Assembly (NCBI GenBank): GCA_964447605.1
Contig: CAYUTA010000016.1
Span: forward strand, 1 to 52,273
From: CAYUTA01 sp964447605
GTDB lineage: Bacteria; Bacillota; Clostridia; Christensenellales; CAG-138
Length of the DNA: 52,273 bases
Reading direction: 5' to 3'
The notes under the pieces were generated by a model. That model was not told the origin of the DNA, made no database searches, and saw only the letters and a list, made by a program, of their open reading frames with translations. A program made the position numbers and the translations under genes. Shown piece after piece: positions 17,173 through 25,173 of the stretch (position 1 is its first letter; each line of letters begins with the position of its first letter).

Positions 17173-18209
17173 TGACTGCGAAAAAGCATCCTGTGGGAAA
17201 GATAATTGCGGAAAACCGTGCATATCTGCTTGTGATCCTGATGTGCATACCGGGACTCTTTGCAAAGAATTATTTTTCAATTTATAATATAAAATCCATT
17301 CTGGACGCCACCGTGTTCTACGCCATGCTCGGCATCAGCTTCACCATCTGCATGATCGCCGGACATATGGACCTGTCCGTGGGCTCGCTGGCCAACGTCG
17401 GCGCGGTCATGGTCATGGGCATCCACACGCTGCAAAAGCAGCCGTGGGCGGTCGCGATTCCATGCGCGATCCTGCTGGGCGCCCTCTTCGGCGTGCTGAA
17501 CGGCGTTCTGATCAGCAAGTTCAAGATTCACTCCTTCATCGTTACGCTGGGCATGCAGTACGTTGTCAAGGGGTTCCTGTACATCTACAGCAACGGCGCC
17601 GAAATCGGCGACAAGGGCGATTATGCGCTGGCCGACTGGCTCAATCAGTTCCTAAAGCCCCTGCCCTTTACGCCTAAATTTCTCATTGCGATTGCAATCG
17701 TCATTATCATCGCGGTCATTCTTAAAAAGACACGCTTCGGACGCAACCTGTACGTCATGGGCGGCAACCGTGAAACGGCATGGCTCGGCGGCATCAACGC
17801 CGACGCGGTGACCATCCTGACGTTCGCGATTTCCGGCTTCATCTCCGCGGTCGGCGGCGTAATCTTCGCCATTGCGCAGTCCTCAGCGGCCGCCAACCTC
17901 GGCGAAAAGGGCGTTGCGCCCCTGCTCGTCGCGCTCGCGGCAACGATCATCGGCGGCACGTCGACCGACGGCGGCCGCGGTAGCGTTTGGAACACGTACA
18001 TTTCGGTTCTGGGTCTCATGGCGATGTTCAACGTTCTGACCTCGCTCGTCGGCAAGTACGAGGTGCAGATACTGAGCAACGGCATCGTGCTTGCGGTCAT
18101 CGTGCTGTATGAGACGATAACCGCCTACTACAAGAAGAAGAAAACGGGCATCCGTTCACAGCTCGTGCTCGAGTACGAGGCCATGAAGGCAAGCGGCGAA
18201 CGCGCCTGA
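17172..18209 (+). CDS. Sugar ABC transporter permease (RbsC/AraH type), second
   Basis: This 345-residue multi-spanning permease is homologous to the previous one. It contains MLGISFTICMIAGHMDLSVGSLAN near residue 50 (the classic RbsC segment), GVLNGVLISKFKIHSFIVTLGM near 112 and GGNRETAWLGGINAD near 197. Its start overlaps the preceding stop (TGATG), so the two subunits are made in a coupled way. Two different permeases rather than one homodimeric RbsC point to a substrate other than plain ribose, but do not identify it. Confidence 0.93.
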   Translation: MTAKKHPVGKIIAENRAYLLVILMCIPGLFAKNYFSIYNIKSILDATVFYAMLGISFTICMIAGHMDLSVGSLANVGAVMVMGIHTLQKQPWAVAIPCAILLGALFGVLNGVLISKFKIHSFIVTLGMQYVVKGFLYIYSNGAEIGDKGDYALADWLNQFLKPLPFTPKFLIAIAIVIIIAVILKKTRFGRNLYVMGGNRETAWLGGINADAVTILTFAISGFISAVGGVIFAIAQSSAAANLGEKGVAPLLVALAATIIGGTSTDGGRGSVWNTYISVLGLMAMFNVLTSLVGKYEVQILSNGIVLAVIVLYETITAYYKKKKTGIRSQLVLEYEAMKASGERA

Positions 18210-18264
18210 TGCGACCACGAATCCAAGCCCATGGAGGGCTAAAAATAAACCAGGAGGAACGAAC

Positions 18265-19485
18265 ATGAAGAAGATCCTGTCCATTGTGCTCGCAGCACTG
18301 ATGATTCTCTCGCTCGTTGCCTGCGCTTCTCCGGCAGCCGCACCCGCTGCCGCAGAGCCCGCTGCGGAACCCGCCGCCATGGAGACGGCTCCCGCCGAGG
18401 AAGCCGCGCCCGCCGGCTTCTATGGCGATCCGACGACCGTTTTTTCCACGGACGGCCAGATCCTTATGCCGGACTTGACGGTCAAAGACTTCCCCGAGCG
18501 CCCCGCAGATCCGGAAGCGCTGGCCGAGGATGACGCAGGCCGCTATTACGACATGGAGTATGCCGGCTGGGATGCCGAGAGCAAGGTTAACATTCCCGCC
18601 TCTCCCGCCGACGGTCCGAGCGGCAAGAAGGTCATTGTGATCGTCCATGGCGACCACCCCTGGACCACCGCCTATCAGAACGGTCTGCAAAAGGCCGCGG
18701 ACTTCTTCGGCATGGAGATCGAGTACTGGAGCCCGAACTGGGATGTCAACGTGCAGAACCAGCTGATCGATCAGGCCATCAACGCGCAGCCTGACGCCAT
18801 CGGCCTGATTCCGCTTAACGCGGAGTCCGCGACCCAGCAGTTCCGCAAAATCAACGAAGCCGGCATTCCGGTATTCGGCACGAACACCCTGCCGACCTCC
18901 GACGCCATGAAGTACATGGTCAGCTGGACCGGTCCGGACGATTGGGGCCAGATGAGACTGCTTGCCGGCAAGCTGGCGGAAGCGCTGGACGGCAAGGGCG
19001 GCATCTGCTACATTACGCATAACGCCGGCACATCGCCGTATTTTGCCCGCACATACGGCCCGATCACCGAGTTCAGGAAGATCGCGCCCGACATCAAGAC
19101 CCTGGACATTCAGACCCCGGGCTTTGACGCTGTTGCCGTCAAGCAGGTTGTGTCCGACTGGATCACCCGCTTCGGTAACGAGCTCAACGCCATCTTCCTG
19201 GCGGACGACTCCGCGCAGGCCATCGGCACCATCGATGCTCTGAAGGATGCGGGCCGCACCGACGTACTGGTCGTGGCTGCCGGCAACTCCAAGCAGGGCA
19301 TGGACCTCGTTAAGTCCGGCGATCTGCTGGCCATCAACTACCAGACCGCCGAAGGCGACGGCGCGGCCGTAGTTTACAGCATGGCGAAATACTTCTCCGG
19401 CGAAGAGGTTCCGGCCATCGGCTACCTTGCGCAGGACATCATCACCCCCGAGAACGTCGACGGCTTCTATCCGCCGCAGTGGTAG
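18265..19485 (+). CDS. Sugar-type ABC transporter substrate-binding lipoprotein
   Basis: This 406-residue exported lipoprotein has lipobox LSLVAC (lipidated Cys20), an Ala/Pro/Glu-rich linker to about residue 50, and an RbsB-type Peripla_BP_4 domain from about 112 (KVIVIVHGDHPWTTAYQNGL) to the end. It shows the usual QNQLIDQAINAQPDAIGLIP and AIFLADDSAQAIGTIDAL elements. CAGGAGGAAC lies before the ATG. The ~60-residue insert after the linker is longer than in RbsB. Specificity cannot be read; neighbouring rhamnose-mutarotase-like and UroD genes suggest a deoxy- or O-methylated sugar or similar polyol (inference). Confidence 0.92.
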   Translation: MKKILSIVLAALMILSLVACASPAAAPAAAEPAAEPAAMETAPAEEAAPAGFYGDPTTVFSTDGQILMPDLTVKDFPERPADPEALAEDDAGRYYDMEYAGWDAESKVNIPASPADGPSGKKVIVIVHGDHPWTTAYQNGLQKAADFFGMEIEYWSPNWDVNVQNQLIDQAINAQPDAIGLIPLNAESATQQFRKINEAGIPVFGTNTLPTSDAMKYMVSWTGPDDWGQMRLLAGKLAEALDGKGGICYITHNAGTSPYFARTYGPITEFRKIAPDIKTLDIQTPGFDAVAVKQVVSDWITRFGNELNAIFLADDSAQAIGTIDALKDAGRTDVLVVAAGNSKQGMDLVKSGDLLAINYQTAEGDGAAVVYSMAKYFSGEEVPAIGYLAQDIITPENVDGFYPPQW

Positions 19486-19500
19486 TCTGTAACAAAAAAG

Positions 19501-19530
19501 AGGGGGCGGCATTCGTGTCGCCCCCTTTCC
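19501..19530 (+). terminator. Stem-loop after the binding-protein gene
   Basis: AGGGGGCG (19501-19508) pairs with CGCCCCCT (19519-19526) over a 10-nt loop and is followed by TTCC. The T-run is short, so it probably lowers rather than stops transcription into the mutarotase and UroD genes, or protects the abundant binding-protein message. Confidence 0.6.
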
Positions 19531-19555
19531 GACACATGGACAAGGAGGAATACGC

Positions 19556-19888
19556 ATGGGCAAGCTGCAACGCTACGGTTCGGTAATCGGGCTCGATCCC
19601 GCGAGCGCCGAACGGTATAAGTACCTGCACGCGCATATCTGGCCGGAGATCAACGCCATGATCAAAGAATGCAACATTCAAAACTATTCGATCTATTGGA
19701 AGGACAACTATCTGTTCAGCTACTTCGAGTATACCGGCGACGACTACGAGGCCGACATGGCCAAGATGGCCGCCGACCCTGCGACGCAGCGGTGGTGGGA
19801 CGCGTGCAAGCCCTGCCAGCGCCCGCTCGATGCGCGCAAGGAAGGTGAATGGTGGGCGGATATGGAAGAAGTCTACCACCTGGATTGA
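19556..19888 (+). CDS. L-rhamnose mutarotase family protein (RhaM-like)
   Basis: This 110-residue small cytoplasmic protein of the RhaM fold (about 104 residues in E. coli) interconverts alpha and beta anomers of a 6-deoxy sugar. Matching elements are YKYLHAHIWPEI (with the His of the RhaM active site), NYSIYWKDNYLFSYFEY, QRWWDAC and the C-terminal MEEVYHLD. AAGGAGGAATACGC precedes the ATG. Its stop is one base before the UroD-like gene, so the two are expressed together, directly linking a sugar mutarotase to a putative methyltransferase. Substrates other than L-rhamnose, such as L-fucose or O-methylated 6-deoxy sugars, are possible. Confidence 0.9.
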   Translation: MGKLQRYGSVIGLDPASAERYKYLHAHIWPEINAMIKECNIQNYSIYWKDNYLFSYFEYTGDDYEADMAKMAADPATQRWWDACKPCQRPLDARKEGEWWADMEEVYHLD

Positions 19889-19889
19889 T

Positions 19890-21227
19890 ATGAGCAGATA
19901 TTTGAATTTGGCCGACCGCTTCGGCACGACGGTGGCGGGCAAGCCGGCACTCGGGCGCGTGTCGCCCGACACGCTGCGCATTCCTGCGGAGGACCGCGGC
20001 ATTCTGCGCGCGCTGGCGCAGAAAAAGCACGAATACGCAAACCTGCCGCAGATGGAGGTAAACCGCAGGCTTTGGCGCGCGACGAACGATCTCAATATGA
20101 CGAAGCCGCCGATCTATATCGATGAAATCTGCTGGACGGAGCTCAACGACGACCACGGGCTGGATCTGCGCTGTGCGCACCCGTTTGCCGCGGAGCTCGA
20201 GGATTTTCTTCGCAAGGAGCTCTATTGCCACGAGCACGGCTTCGGCAACCTGATTGTCGAGGACTATATCGAGAGTCCGCTCGTGGTCTACGACAGCGGC
20301 TTCGGCATCGACGAGGATGTGGATACGATCCACACGGATCGAAACAGCGAGGTGATCTCCCGTCATTTCAGGCCGTATATTCTGACCATGGACGACGTGG
20401 AGAAGATTCTGACGCCTGAAATCTACGTCGACCGTGAGCGCACGCGGCAGTATACGGAGCTCATGCGGGATATGTTCGACGGCGTGATCGACGTGCTCGA
20501 GGTGGGCGCGCGTGGATTGTGGTTTACGCCGTGGGATTATCTCATCCGCGTGATGGGCATTCACGAAACGATGCTCAACCTTGTCGACGAGCCGGAATTT
20601 GTGGAGGCGGTCGTCAAACGGTACGTTGATTGCGCGATGGCGCGTATGGAGCGGTACAAGGAGCTCGGCATCTGGGCGAGCAACAATAGCTCCTGCCGCG
20701 TCGGCAGCGGCGGCTACGGGCTGATCAGCTGCCTTGACGCGCGTGAAAGAGCGCCGGAATACTGTGATCCGAAGCAGATGTGGGGCTGTGGAAACGCGCA
20801 GATATTCACGACCGTAAGTCCGGAAATGCACTGGCAGTTCTCACTGCAATACGAGATGGAGTGGCTCAACTGCTTTGGTGTGACGTATTACGGCTGCTGC
20901 GAGCCGCTGCATCGCAAGATGGACATGCTCGACCGCATTCCGAATCTGCGCAAGGTCAGCATGAGCCCGTGGAACGATTTGGCCGCTGCTGCCGAGCGCT
21001 GCCGCGGCAGATATGTGATGAGCTGCAAGCCGAGTCCCGCAAAGTTCGCCGTCGGCGATTATTCCGAAAGCGAGGCGCGCGCGGAGATCGAGCGCATCGT
21101 GAAAGAAACTGAAGGATGCAGCATCGAGATCATATTGAAGGATATTTCCACGGTGGATTATCGGCCGGAAAAGCCCTGGCGCTGGGCGCGGCTGGCCCGC
21201 GAGACCGTGGACGGGCTGTTCGGCTGA
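19890..21227 (+). CDS. Divergent UroD-fold protein coupled to the rhamnose mutarotase gene
   Basis: This 445-residue protein is about 100 residues longer than the other UroD-type proteins here. The N-terminal ~80 residues (RFGTTVAGKPALGRVSPD, AQKKHEYANLPQMEVN) are extra. The C-terminal barrel has VTYYGCCEPLHRKMDML and YVMSCKPSPAKFAVGD as probable metal or active-site segments instead of the HxCG...H/C pattern. Such long forms are known as cobalamin-independent methionine-synthase/UroD-like proteins of unknown role near sugar genes. The ATG at 19890 follows the mutarotase stop by 1 nt with no good ribosome site of its own, so translation is probably coupled. Inference: it acts on the imported sugar, perhaps as a demethylase. 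Confidence 0.75.
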   Translation: MSRYLNLADRFGTTVAGKPALGRVSPDTLRIPAEDRGILRALAQKKHEYANLPQMEVNRRLWRATNDLNMTKPPIYIDEICWTELNDDHGLDLRCAHPFAAELEDFLRKELYCHEHGFGNLIVEDYIESPLVVYDSGFGIDEDVDTIHTDRNSEVISRHFRPYILTMDDVEKILTPEIYVDRERTRQYTELMRDMFDGVIDVLEVGARGLWFTPWDYLIRVMGIHETMLNLVDEPEFVEAVVKRYVDCAMARMERYKELGIWASNNSSCRVGSGGYGLISCLDARERAPEYCDPKQMWGCGNAQIFTTVSPEMHWQFSLQYEMEWLNCFGVTYYGCCEPLHRKMDMLDRIPNLRKVSMSPWNDLAAAAERCRGRYVMSCKPSPAKFAVGDYSESEARAEIERIVKETEGCSIEIILKDISTVDYRPEKPWRWARLARETVDGLFG

Positions 21228-21282
21228 GGACGCAAAGGGCGCCGCCGGGACCGTAAGCCGTACGGCGCTTGTGCTTCGGCGT

Positions 21283-22221
21283 TTAAAACCGGTCGTGATA
21301 ATGCAGGCCGTTTTGGCGGCGGTATTCAGCCGGAGAGATGTTCTCCTGCGCGCGAAAGCGGCGAATGTAGTGGCTCGCGTTGCAGAAGCCGAGCTTGTGC
21401 GCGATCGAATCGAGGCTTTCGTCCGCATCGGAGAGCAGGAATTTCGACTGGTTGATGCGGTGGCGCATGATGTAGGCGTGCGGCCCGACGCCGTGCACCT
21501 CGTTGAATTTGCGAATGAAATAATGCTTGCTGTAGCCCGCGTGCTCTGCAAGCTCCTCGACGGTAATGTTCCGGTCGAGGTTTGCCTCGATGAAGGAATC
21601 AAGCGCGCGAATGCGCCCGTAGAAGGCATGGCGGCTCAGTTTGCTTTCCGCATCCGGCCCGACGGTGCGCGACAGCCGGTACAGGATGCTGTAAAGCTCG
21701 ATGGAGGGCTCGTAGCCCGCGTCGTCCTCCACACGGTCGAGGATCGTCATGATGGAAAGCGCGGTTTCCGTAAAGGCTGTGCCGGCAAGGACCGGCGTGC
21801 CGGCGCGGTCGATGATATGCCTGGTCAATTGCTCGCTGCCGCCGCCGAGGTACTCGATCCACGTAAGGCCAAAGGGATGCGTCGGGTCGCTTCTGTACAA
21901 GTGCGGCTCGCCGGCACACAGCAGAAAGATCTGCCCGGCGCGGAGCAGGTACGTTTGGCCGCGAAAGGACAGCTCGCCGCTGCCCGCGATGACGCAGTGC
22001 AGGTTATTCATGCACGTATCGGCGTTCCGGCGTACGACGAACAGGCCGGATGTTTGCGCAACGGTGCCGGCGCGGTTGAGCGCGTAATACCTCGGCGTAT
22101 CCTCCGTGACGGGACGCGCGGAAATAAAGAGCCGGTCATGCAGAAGCTGCGGGGCGTCCATGATGAGTTCGTCGCAAAAGTCGCGTTCGTCGACGGGGAA
22201 TTGCACCGGCGCCTTTTTCAT
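21283..22221 (-). CDS. AraC-family transcriptional regulator with cupin-like sensor domain
   Basis: This 312-residue regulator has an N-terminal AraC-type beta-barrel (HCVIAGSGELSFRGQTYLLRAGQIFLLCAG, about 75-110) that binds a small ligand. The C-terminal pair of helix-turn-helix motifs is ITVEELAEHAGYSKHYFIRKF and SIAHKLGFCNASHYIRRFR. It diverges from the two UroD genes at 22420-24536 and converges on the mutarotase/UroD operon, so the first pair is its likely target. The ATG at 22221 sits where transcription should begin (promoter boxes at 22228-22257), implying a leaderless message. A TTG at 22257 is the only longer option, and it lies inside the -35 box. Confidence 0.9.
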   Translation of the reverse strand: MKKAPVQFPVDERDFCDELIMDAPQLLHDRLFISARPVTEDTPRYYALNRAGTVAQTSGLFVVRRNADTCMNNLHCVIAGSGELSFRGQTYLLRAGQIFLLCAGEPHLYRSDPTHPFGLTWIEYLGGGSEQLTRHIIDRAGTPVLAGTAFTETALSIMTILDRVEDDAGYEPSIELYSILYRLSRTVGPDAESKLSRHAFYGRIRALDSFIEANLDRNITVEELAEHAGYSKHYFIRKFNEVHGVGPHAYIMRHRINQSKFLLSDADESLDSIAHKLGFCNASHYIRRFRAQENISPAEYRRQNGLHYHDRF

Positions 22222-22227
22222 AGCTAC

Positions 22228-22257
22228 AGTATAGGTCGGCGCGCGCGGTAAAGTCAA
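22228..22257 (-). promoter_or_regulatory. Promoter of the AraC-type gene, predicting a leaderless transcript
   Basis: On the minus strand TTGACT (22257-22252), an 18-nt spacer and TATACT (22233-22228) end six bases before the ATG at 22221. The expected start point therefore falls on or next to the A of the start codon, and no Shine-Dalgarno sequence exists upstream. Confidence 0.6.
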
Positions 22258-22419
22258 TGATACAACGGCATGAAGTACGCAATTTTATACTATTTCACGT
22301 CAATAACATAGGGTGAAAATTCAGACATGCCGTACTATGATGATAGTGTAAAGCGCGCATTTGAGGATGTCCAGGACAACAAACGCAGTGACAAATCTAT
22401 GATGAGAGGATGAGGCGGC

Positions 22420-23478
22420 ATGAACAGCAGAGAGCGGGTCAGGGCGACCTTAGAAAGAAAGCCTGCGGATCGTATTCCGATGTGGTGCGGCGCGTCGCCG
22501 GAGTTCATCGCGAAGGCGGAAAAATATCTCGGCGTATCCACGGAGGAGGAGGTGCTCGTTCGCTTCCACGATGACTTCCGCCGCGTGTATTCGCGCTATC
22601 AGGGGCCGGACGAGCGCAATCCGGAGAGGAACGCAAGGCTTGGCAAAAACGTCAACATTTTCGGTGTGGAGCGCCATGGCTACGGCTACGGCCAGCCGAT
22701 TTCGCACCCCCTCAAGGACGCCTCATCCGAGGAGATCGAGGCCTATCCCTGGCCCACGGCCGACTGGGTCAACGTGTCGCATATCCGTGAGGACATTATG
22801 CGTTGGGGCGGTGAATATGCGATCATGTGCGGCGAGTGGTCGCCCTTCTTCCATGATACGATCGATATGCTCGGCATGGAAAACATGATGATCCTCATGT
22901 ACGAGGAGCCGGAGAAGGTGCACGCGATCATCCGGCATCTGACGGACTTCTACTATGACGCCACAAAAAAGATCATGGACGAGGCAAGCGATCTGATCGA
23001 TATCTATTTCTGCGGCAACGACCTGGGCAGCATGACGGGTCCGCTCATCGGCGCGAACCTGTTTGACGAATTCATCGCGCCGCCGCTCAAGCGTCTCTGC
23101 GACCTTGCGCACAGCCACGGCCTGTTTACGCAGATGCATATCTGCGGCAGCTTCTATCCGCTGTTTCCGGGCCTCATCGCGTGCGGCATGGACTCCGTGC
23201 AAAGCCTCCAGCCCGCGACGCGGAACATGGCTCCCGCCGATCTCAAACGCGAGTACGGCGACAGGATCATTTTGAACGGCTGCGTCGACTCCGTCAAGGT
23301 GCTGATTGAAAGCCCGGAGGACGTCGTGCGGCAGGTGACGAAGGAGACCGTGCTGACCATGAAACCGGGTGGCGGCTACATACTTTCCCCGAGCCACGAC
23401 TATCTGCTCGAAATGACGCCGGTGGAGAACGTGATTGCGATGTACGATACCGGCCTCGAATACGGCAGATATGAATAA
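22420..23478 (+). CDS. UroD-family putative corrinoid methyltransferase (MT1)
   Basis: This 352-residue UroD-fold protein begins MNSRERVRATLERKPADRIP, the usual opening of MtvB-like proteins. It carries His240-x-Cys242 (QMHICG) and His326 (LSPSHDYL) as likely zinc ligands, plus GCVDSVKVL. GAGGATGAGGCGGC precedes the ATG. It is followed after 17 nt by another UroD gene, and both are divergent from the AraC regulator. From the corrinoid and MT2 genes in the same locus I infer a methyl donor:corrinoid methyltransferase; a haem-pathway role is unlikely because the UroD substrate-binding Asp/Arg signature region is not conserved. Confidence 0.86.
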   Translation: MNSRERVRATLERKPADRIPMWCGASPEFIAKAEKYLGVSTEEEVLVRFHDDFRRVYSRYQGPDERNPERNARLGKNVNIFGVERHGYGYGQPISHPLKDASSEEIEAYPWPTADWVNVSHIREDIMRWGGEYAIMCGEWSPFFHDTIDMLGMENMMILMYEEPEKVHAIIRHLTDFYYDATKKIMDEASDLIDIYFCGNDLGSMTGPLIGANLFDEFIAPPLKRLCDLAHSHGLFTQMHICGSFYPLFPGLIACGMDSVQSLQPATRNMAPADLKREYGDRIILNGCVDSVKVLIESPEDVVRQVTKETVLTMKPGGGYILSPSHDYLLEMTPVENVIAMYDTGLEYGRYE

Positions 23479-23495
23479 AGAGGAGGCGGCGCACA

Positions 23496-24536
23496 ATGGA
23501 CGGCAGGGAACGGTTTTACCGCACGATTGCGCGCGAGGAGGTCGACCGGCCCGCCGCGTGGATGAGCGCGCCCACGGGGCCGGAGATGGACGCCGTCTGC
23601 AAGCTCTACGGCGTGACCAACTGGCATGATTTGCAGCTTGCCGCGGGCGACGATGTGTACGCGTTCGATATTCCCTATGATTCCGGCTATGCCACGCACA
23701 TTGCGGCGGCGTTCGACTGGTATCAAAACGGCAGCAACGTCGATCCGGAGCATCGCACGCTGACGGCGGACGGCTGCTTCAAGGATGCGGAGGCGCTCGA
23801 GGAGCTCGCATTCTTCAACTGGCCCGACCCGGCAAAATATATCGACCGCGAGGAGTGCCGCCGCCGCTGCATGGCCGCGCCGCGCGACCGCGCCACGCTG
23901 GGGCAGGTCTGGAGCGCGCATTTTCAGGACGCCTGCGCGGCGTTCGGCATGGAAACCGCGCTCATGAACATGGTCACGAATCCCGATATATACATGGCGG
24001 TTGATGAAAAGCTTGTTGACTTCTATCTGCGCGCCAACGAGGTTATCTACGAGGCGTGTAAGGGATACCTTGACAGCGTGATTATCGCCAACGACTTCGG
24101 CTCCCAGCTGGGCCTCATGATCTCGCGCAAAATGATTTACGACTATGTGATGCCGGGCTCGAAGAAGCTCGTCGATCAGGCGCACGCCTACGGCGTCAGG
24201 GTTATCTACCATTCCTGCGGCGCGGTGTCCGACGCATATGATGCGCTCATCGGAATCGGCGTGGACGTGCTGCACCCCGTGCAGGCGACGGCGGCCGGGA
24301 TGGGGCCGCGGCGTATCAAGGCGCTCTTTGGCGACCGCGCAAGCTTTTGCGGCGGCGTGGACATTCAATCGTTGCTGCCCAACGGCACGCAGGAGCAGGT
24401 CAGGGCCAAGGTGCGCGAGTTGCGCGAAATCTTCCCGACCGGTCTGGTCATCTCCCCAAGCCAAGGCGTCATTCTCGACGACGTGCCGCCGGAGAACATC
24501 CGCGCAATGCTCGAAGAAACACAGAAAACGTACTGA
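23496..24536 (+). CDS. UroD-family putative methyltransferase, paralogue with altered zinc ligand
   Basis: This 346-residue UroD-fold protein is closely related to the product of 9754-10800 over its full length. His239-x-Cys241 (IYHSCG) is kept, but the third ligand position, His in the paralogue, is Gln323 (ISPSQGVI). FCGGVDIQSLLPNGTQEQV and DVPPENIRAML are conserved. AAGAGGAGGCG precedes the ATG. It is co-transcribed with the preceding UroD gene. The Gln would weaken zinc binding, so it may have a changed metal site, bind a different substrate, or be a non-catalytic partner. The substrate is unknown. Confidence 0.85.
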   Translation: MDGRERFYRTIAREEVDRPAAWMSAPTGPEMDAVCKLYGVTNWHDLQLAAGDDVYAFDIPYDSGYATHIAAAFDWYQNGSNVDPEHRTLTADGCFKDAEALEELAFFNWPDPAKYIDREECRRRCMAAPRDRATLGQVWSAHFQDACAAFGMETALMNMVTNPDIYMAVDEKLVDFYLRANEVIYEACKGYLDSVIIANDFGSQLGLMISRKMIYDYVMPGSKKLVDQAHAYGVRVIYHSCGAVSDAYDALIGIGVDVLHPVQATAAGMGPRRIKALFGDRASFCGGVDIQSLLPNGTQEQVRAKVRELREIFPTGLVISPSQGVILDDVPPENIRAMLEETQKTY

Positions 24537-24556
24537 TCCCAAGGTCGCCCCTGCCT

Positions 24557-24584
24557 CAGGCCAAGTCGTGGGTTGGCCTGTTCC
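24557..24584 (+). terminator. Stem-loop after the UroD gene pair
   Basis: CAGGCCAA (24557-24564) pairs with TTGGCCTG (24573-24580) over an 8-nt loop, with TTCC after it. It is a plausible but weak intrinsic terminator for the plus-strand pair. Confidence 0.45.
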
Positions 24585-24676
24585 ATGTGTCCGGAAAACA
24601 CGCAATATATCCGTTCGTCACTCAGCCGGGCGACGGTGTGCTCGCCGCATCCTTTGGCCCCCTGTTTTTAAGTCTG

Positions 24677-24704
24677 AAAAAACAGAGCCGGCAAGTGCGC
24701 CGGC
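24677..24704 (-). terminator. Intrinsic terminator of the spore-protein genes
   Basis: On the minus strand GCCGGC-GCACTT-GCCGGC (24704-24687) is followed by TCTG and six T (24682-24677), 23 nt after the stop of the first SASP gene. Confidence 0.65.
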
Positions 24705-24726
24705 CCAGTGTTTGTTCCCTGCTGAT

Positions 24727-24936
24727 TTATCTCATCATGTTGCTGCCGCTCATGTTGTTTTCCGCATAAGCGATCATACGTTTGACCATTTCACCGCCAA
24801 CCGAACCAGCCTCGCGGGTGGTCAGGTCGCCGTTATAGCCCTGCTTGAGATTAATGTTCAGCTGGTTCGCAACCTCGGACTTGAGGTTTTCGAGCGTCGA
24901 TTTGCTCTCGGGTACAAGCGCACCGTTTCTAGCCAT
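24727..24936 (-). CDS. Alpha/beta-type small acid-soluble spore protein
   Basis: This 69-residue DNA-binding protein coats forespore DNA into the A-like form and protects it against UV and heat. The family blocks are complete: MARNGALVPESKS, the GPR protease cleavage region LKSEVANQL, NLKQGYNGDLTTREAGSVGG and EMVKRMIAYAE. AAAGGAGC lies before the ATG. It is one of two tandem SASP genes with about three quarters identical residues. Transcription in the forespore by sigma G is expected from the family; I do not see a convincing sigma G promoter in the 45-nt gap, so it may be read from upstream. Confidence 0.96.
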   Translation of the reverse strand: MARNGALVPESKSTLENLKSEVANQLNINLKQGYNGDLTTREAGSVGGEMVKRMIAYAENNMSGSNMMR

Positions 24937-24981
24937 ATCGATTTGCTCCTTTCATGATATTCCAGTTGAGTGTTGTTTGGT

Positions 24982-25173
24982 TTAGTGCATGTTCTTTTCC
25001 GCATAAGCGATCATGCGCTTCACCATCTCGCCACCGATTGAGCCCGCCTCGCGAGAGGTCAGGTCGCCGTTGTAGCCCTGCTTCAGATTCACATTCAGAG
25101 AGTTCGCAACCTCGGACTTAAAGCTGTCCAGCTTGGATTTCGACTCCGGAATCAAGGAACCGTTACGTGCCAT
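24982..25173 (-). CDS. Alpha/beta-type small acid-soluble spore protein
   Basis: This 63-residue homologue of its neighbour begins MARNGSLIPESKSKL, has the cleavage segment FKSEVANSL, then NLKQGYNGDLTSREAGSIGG and EMVKRMIAYAEKNMH. The ATG at 25173 has a near-perfect AAGGAGGTGAAACACAA before it, so an in-frame start at 25224 is rejected. The two genes are an obvious tandem duplication. CATAATT at 25233-25227 (minus) resembles a sigma G -10 box, with a poor -35. Confidence 0.96.
   Translation of the reverse strand: MARNGSLIPESKSKLDSFKSEVANSLNVNLKQGYNGDLTSREAGSIGGEMVKRMIAYAEKNMH

Noticed and set aside
21230..21270. Stem-loop between the convergent UroD and AraC genes as a terminator
   Set aside because: GCGCCG/CGGCGC pair over a long loop with no T-run; too weak to call.
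22222..22257. Longer TTG start for the AraC regulator
   Set aside because: The TTG is part of the -35 box of its promoter, so it would not be in the transcript.
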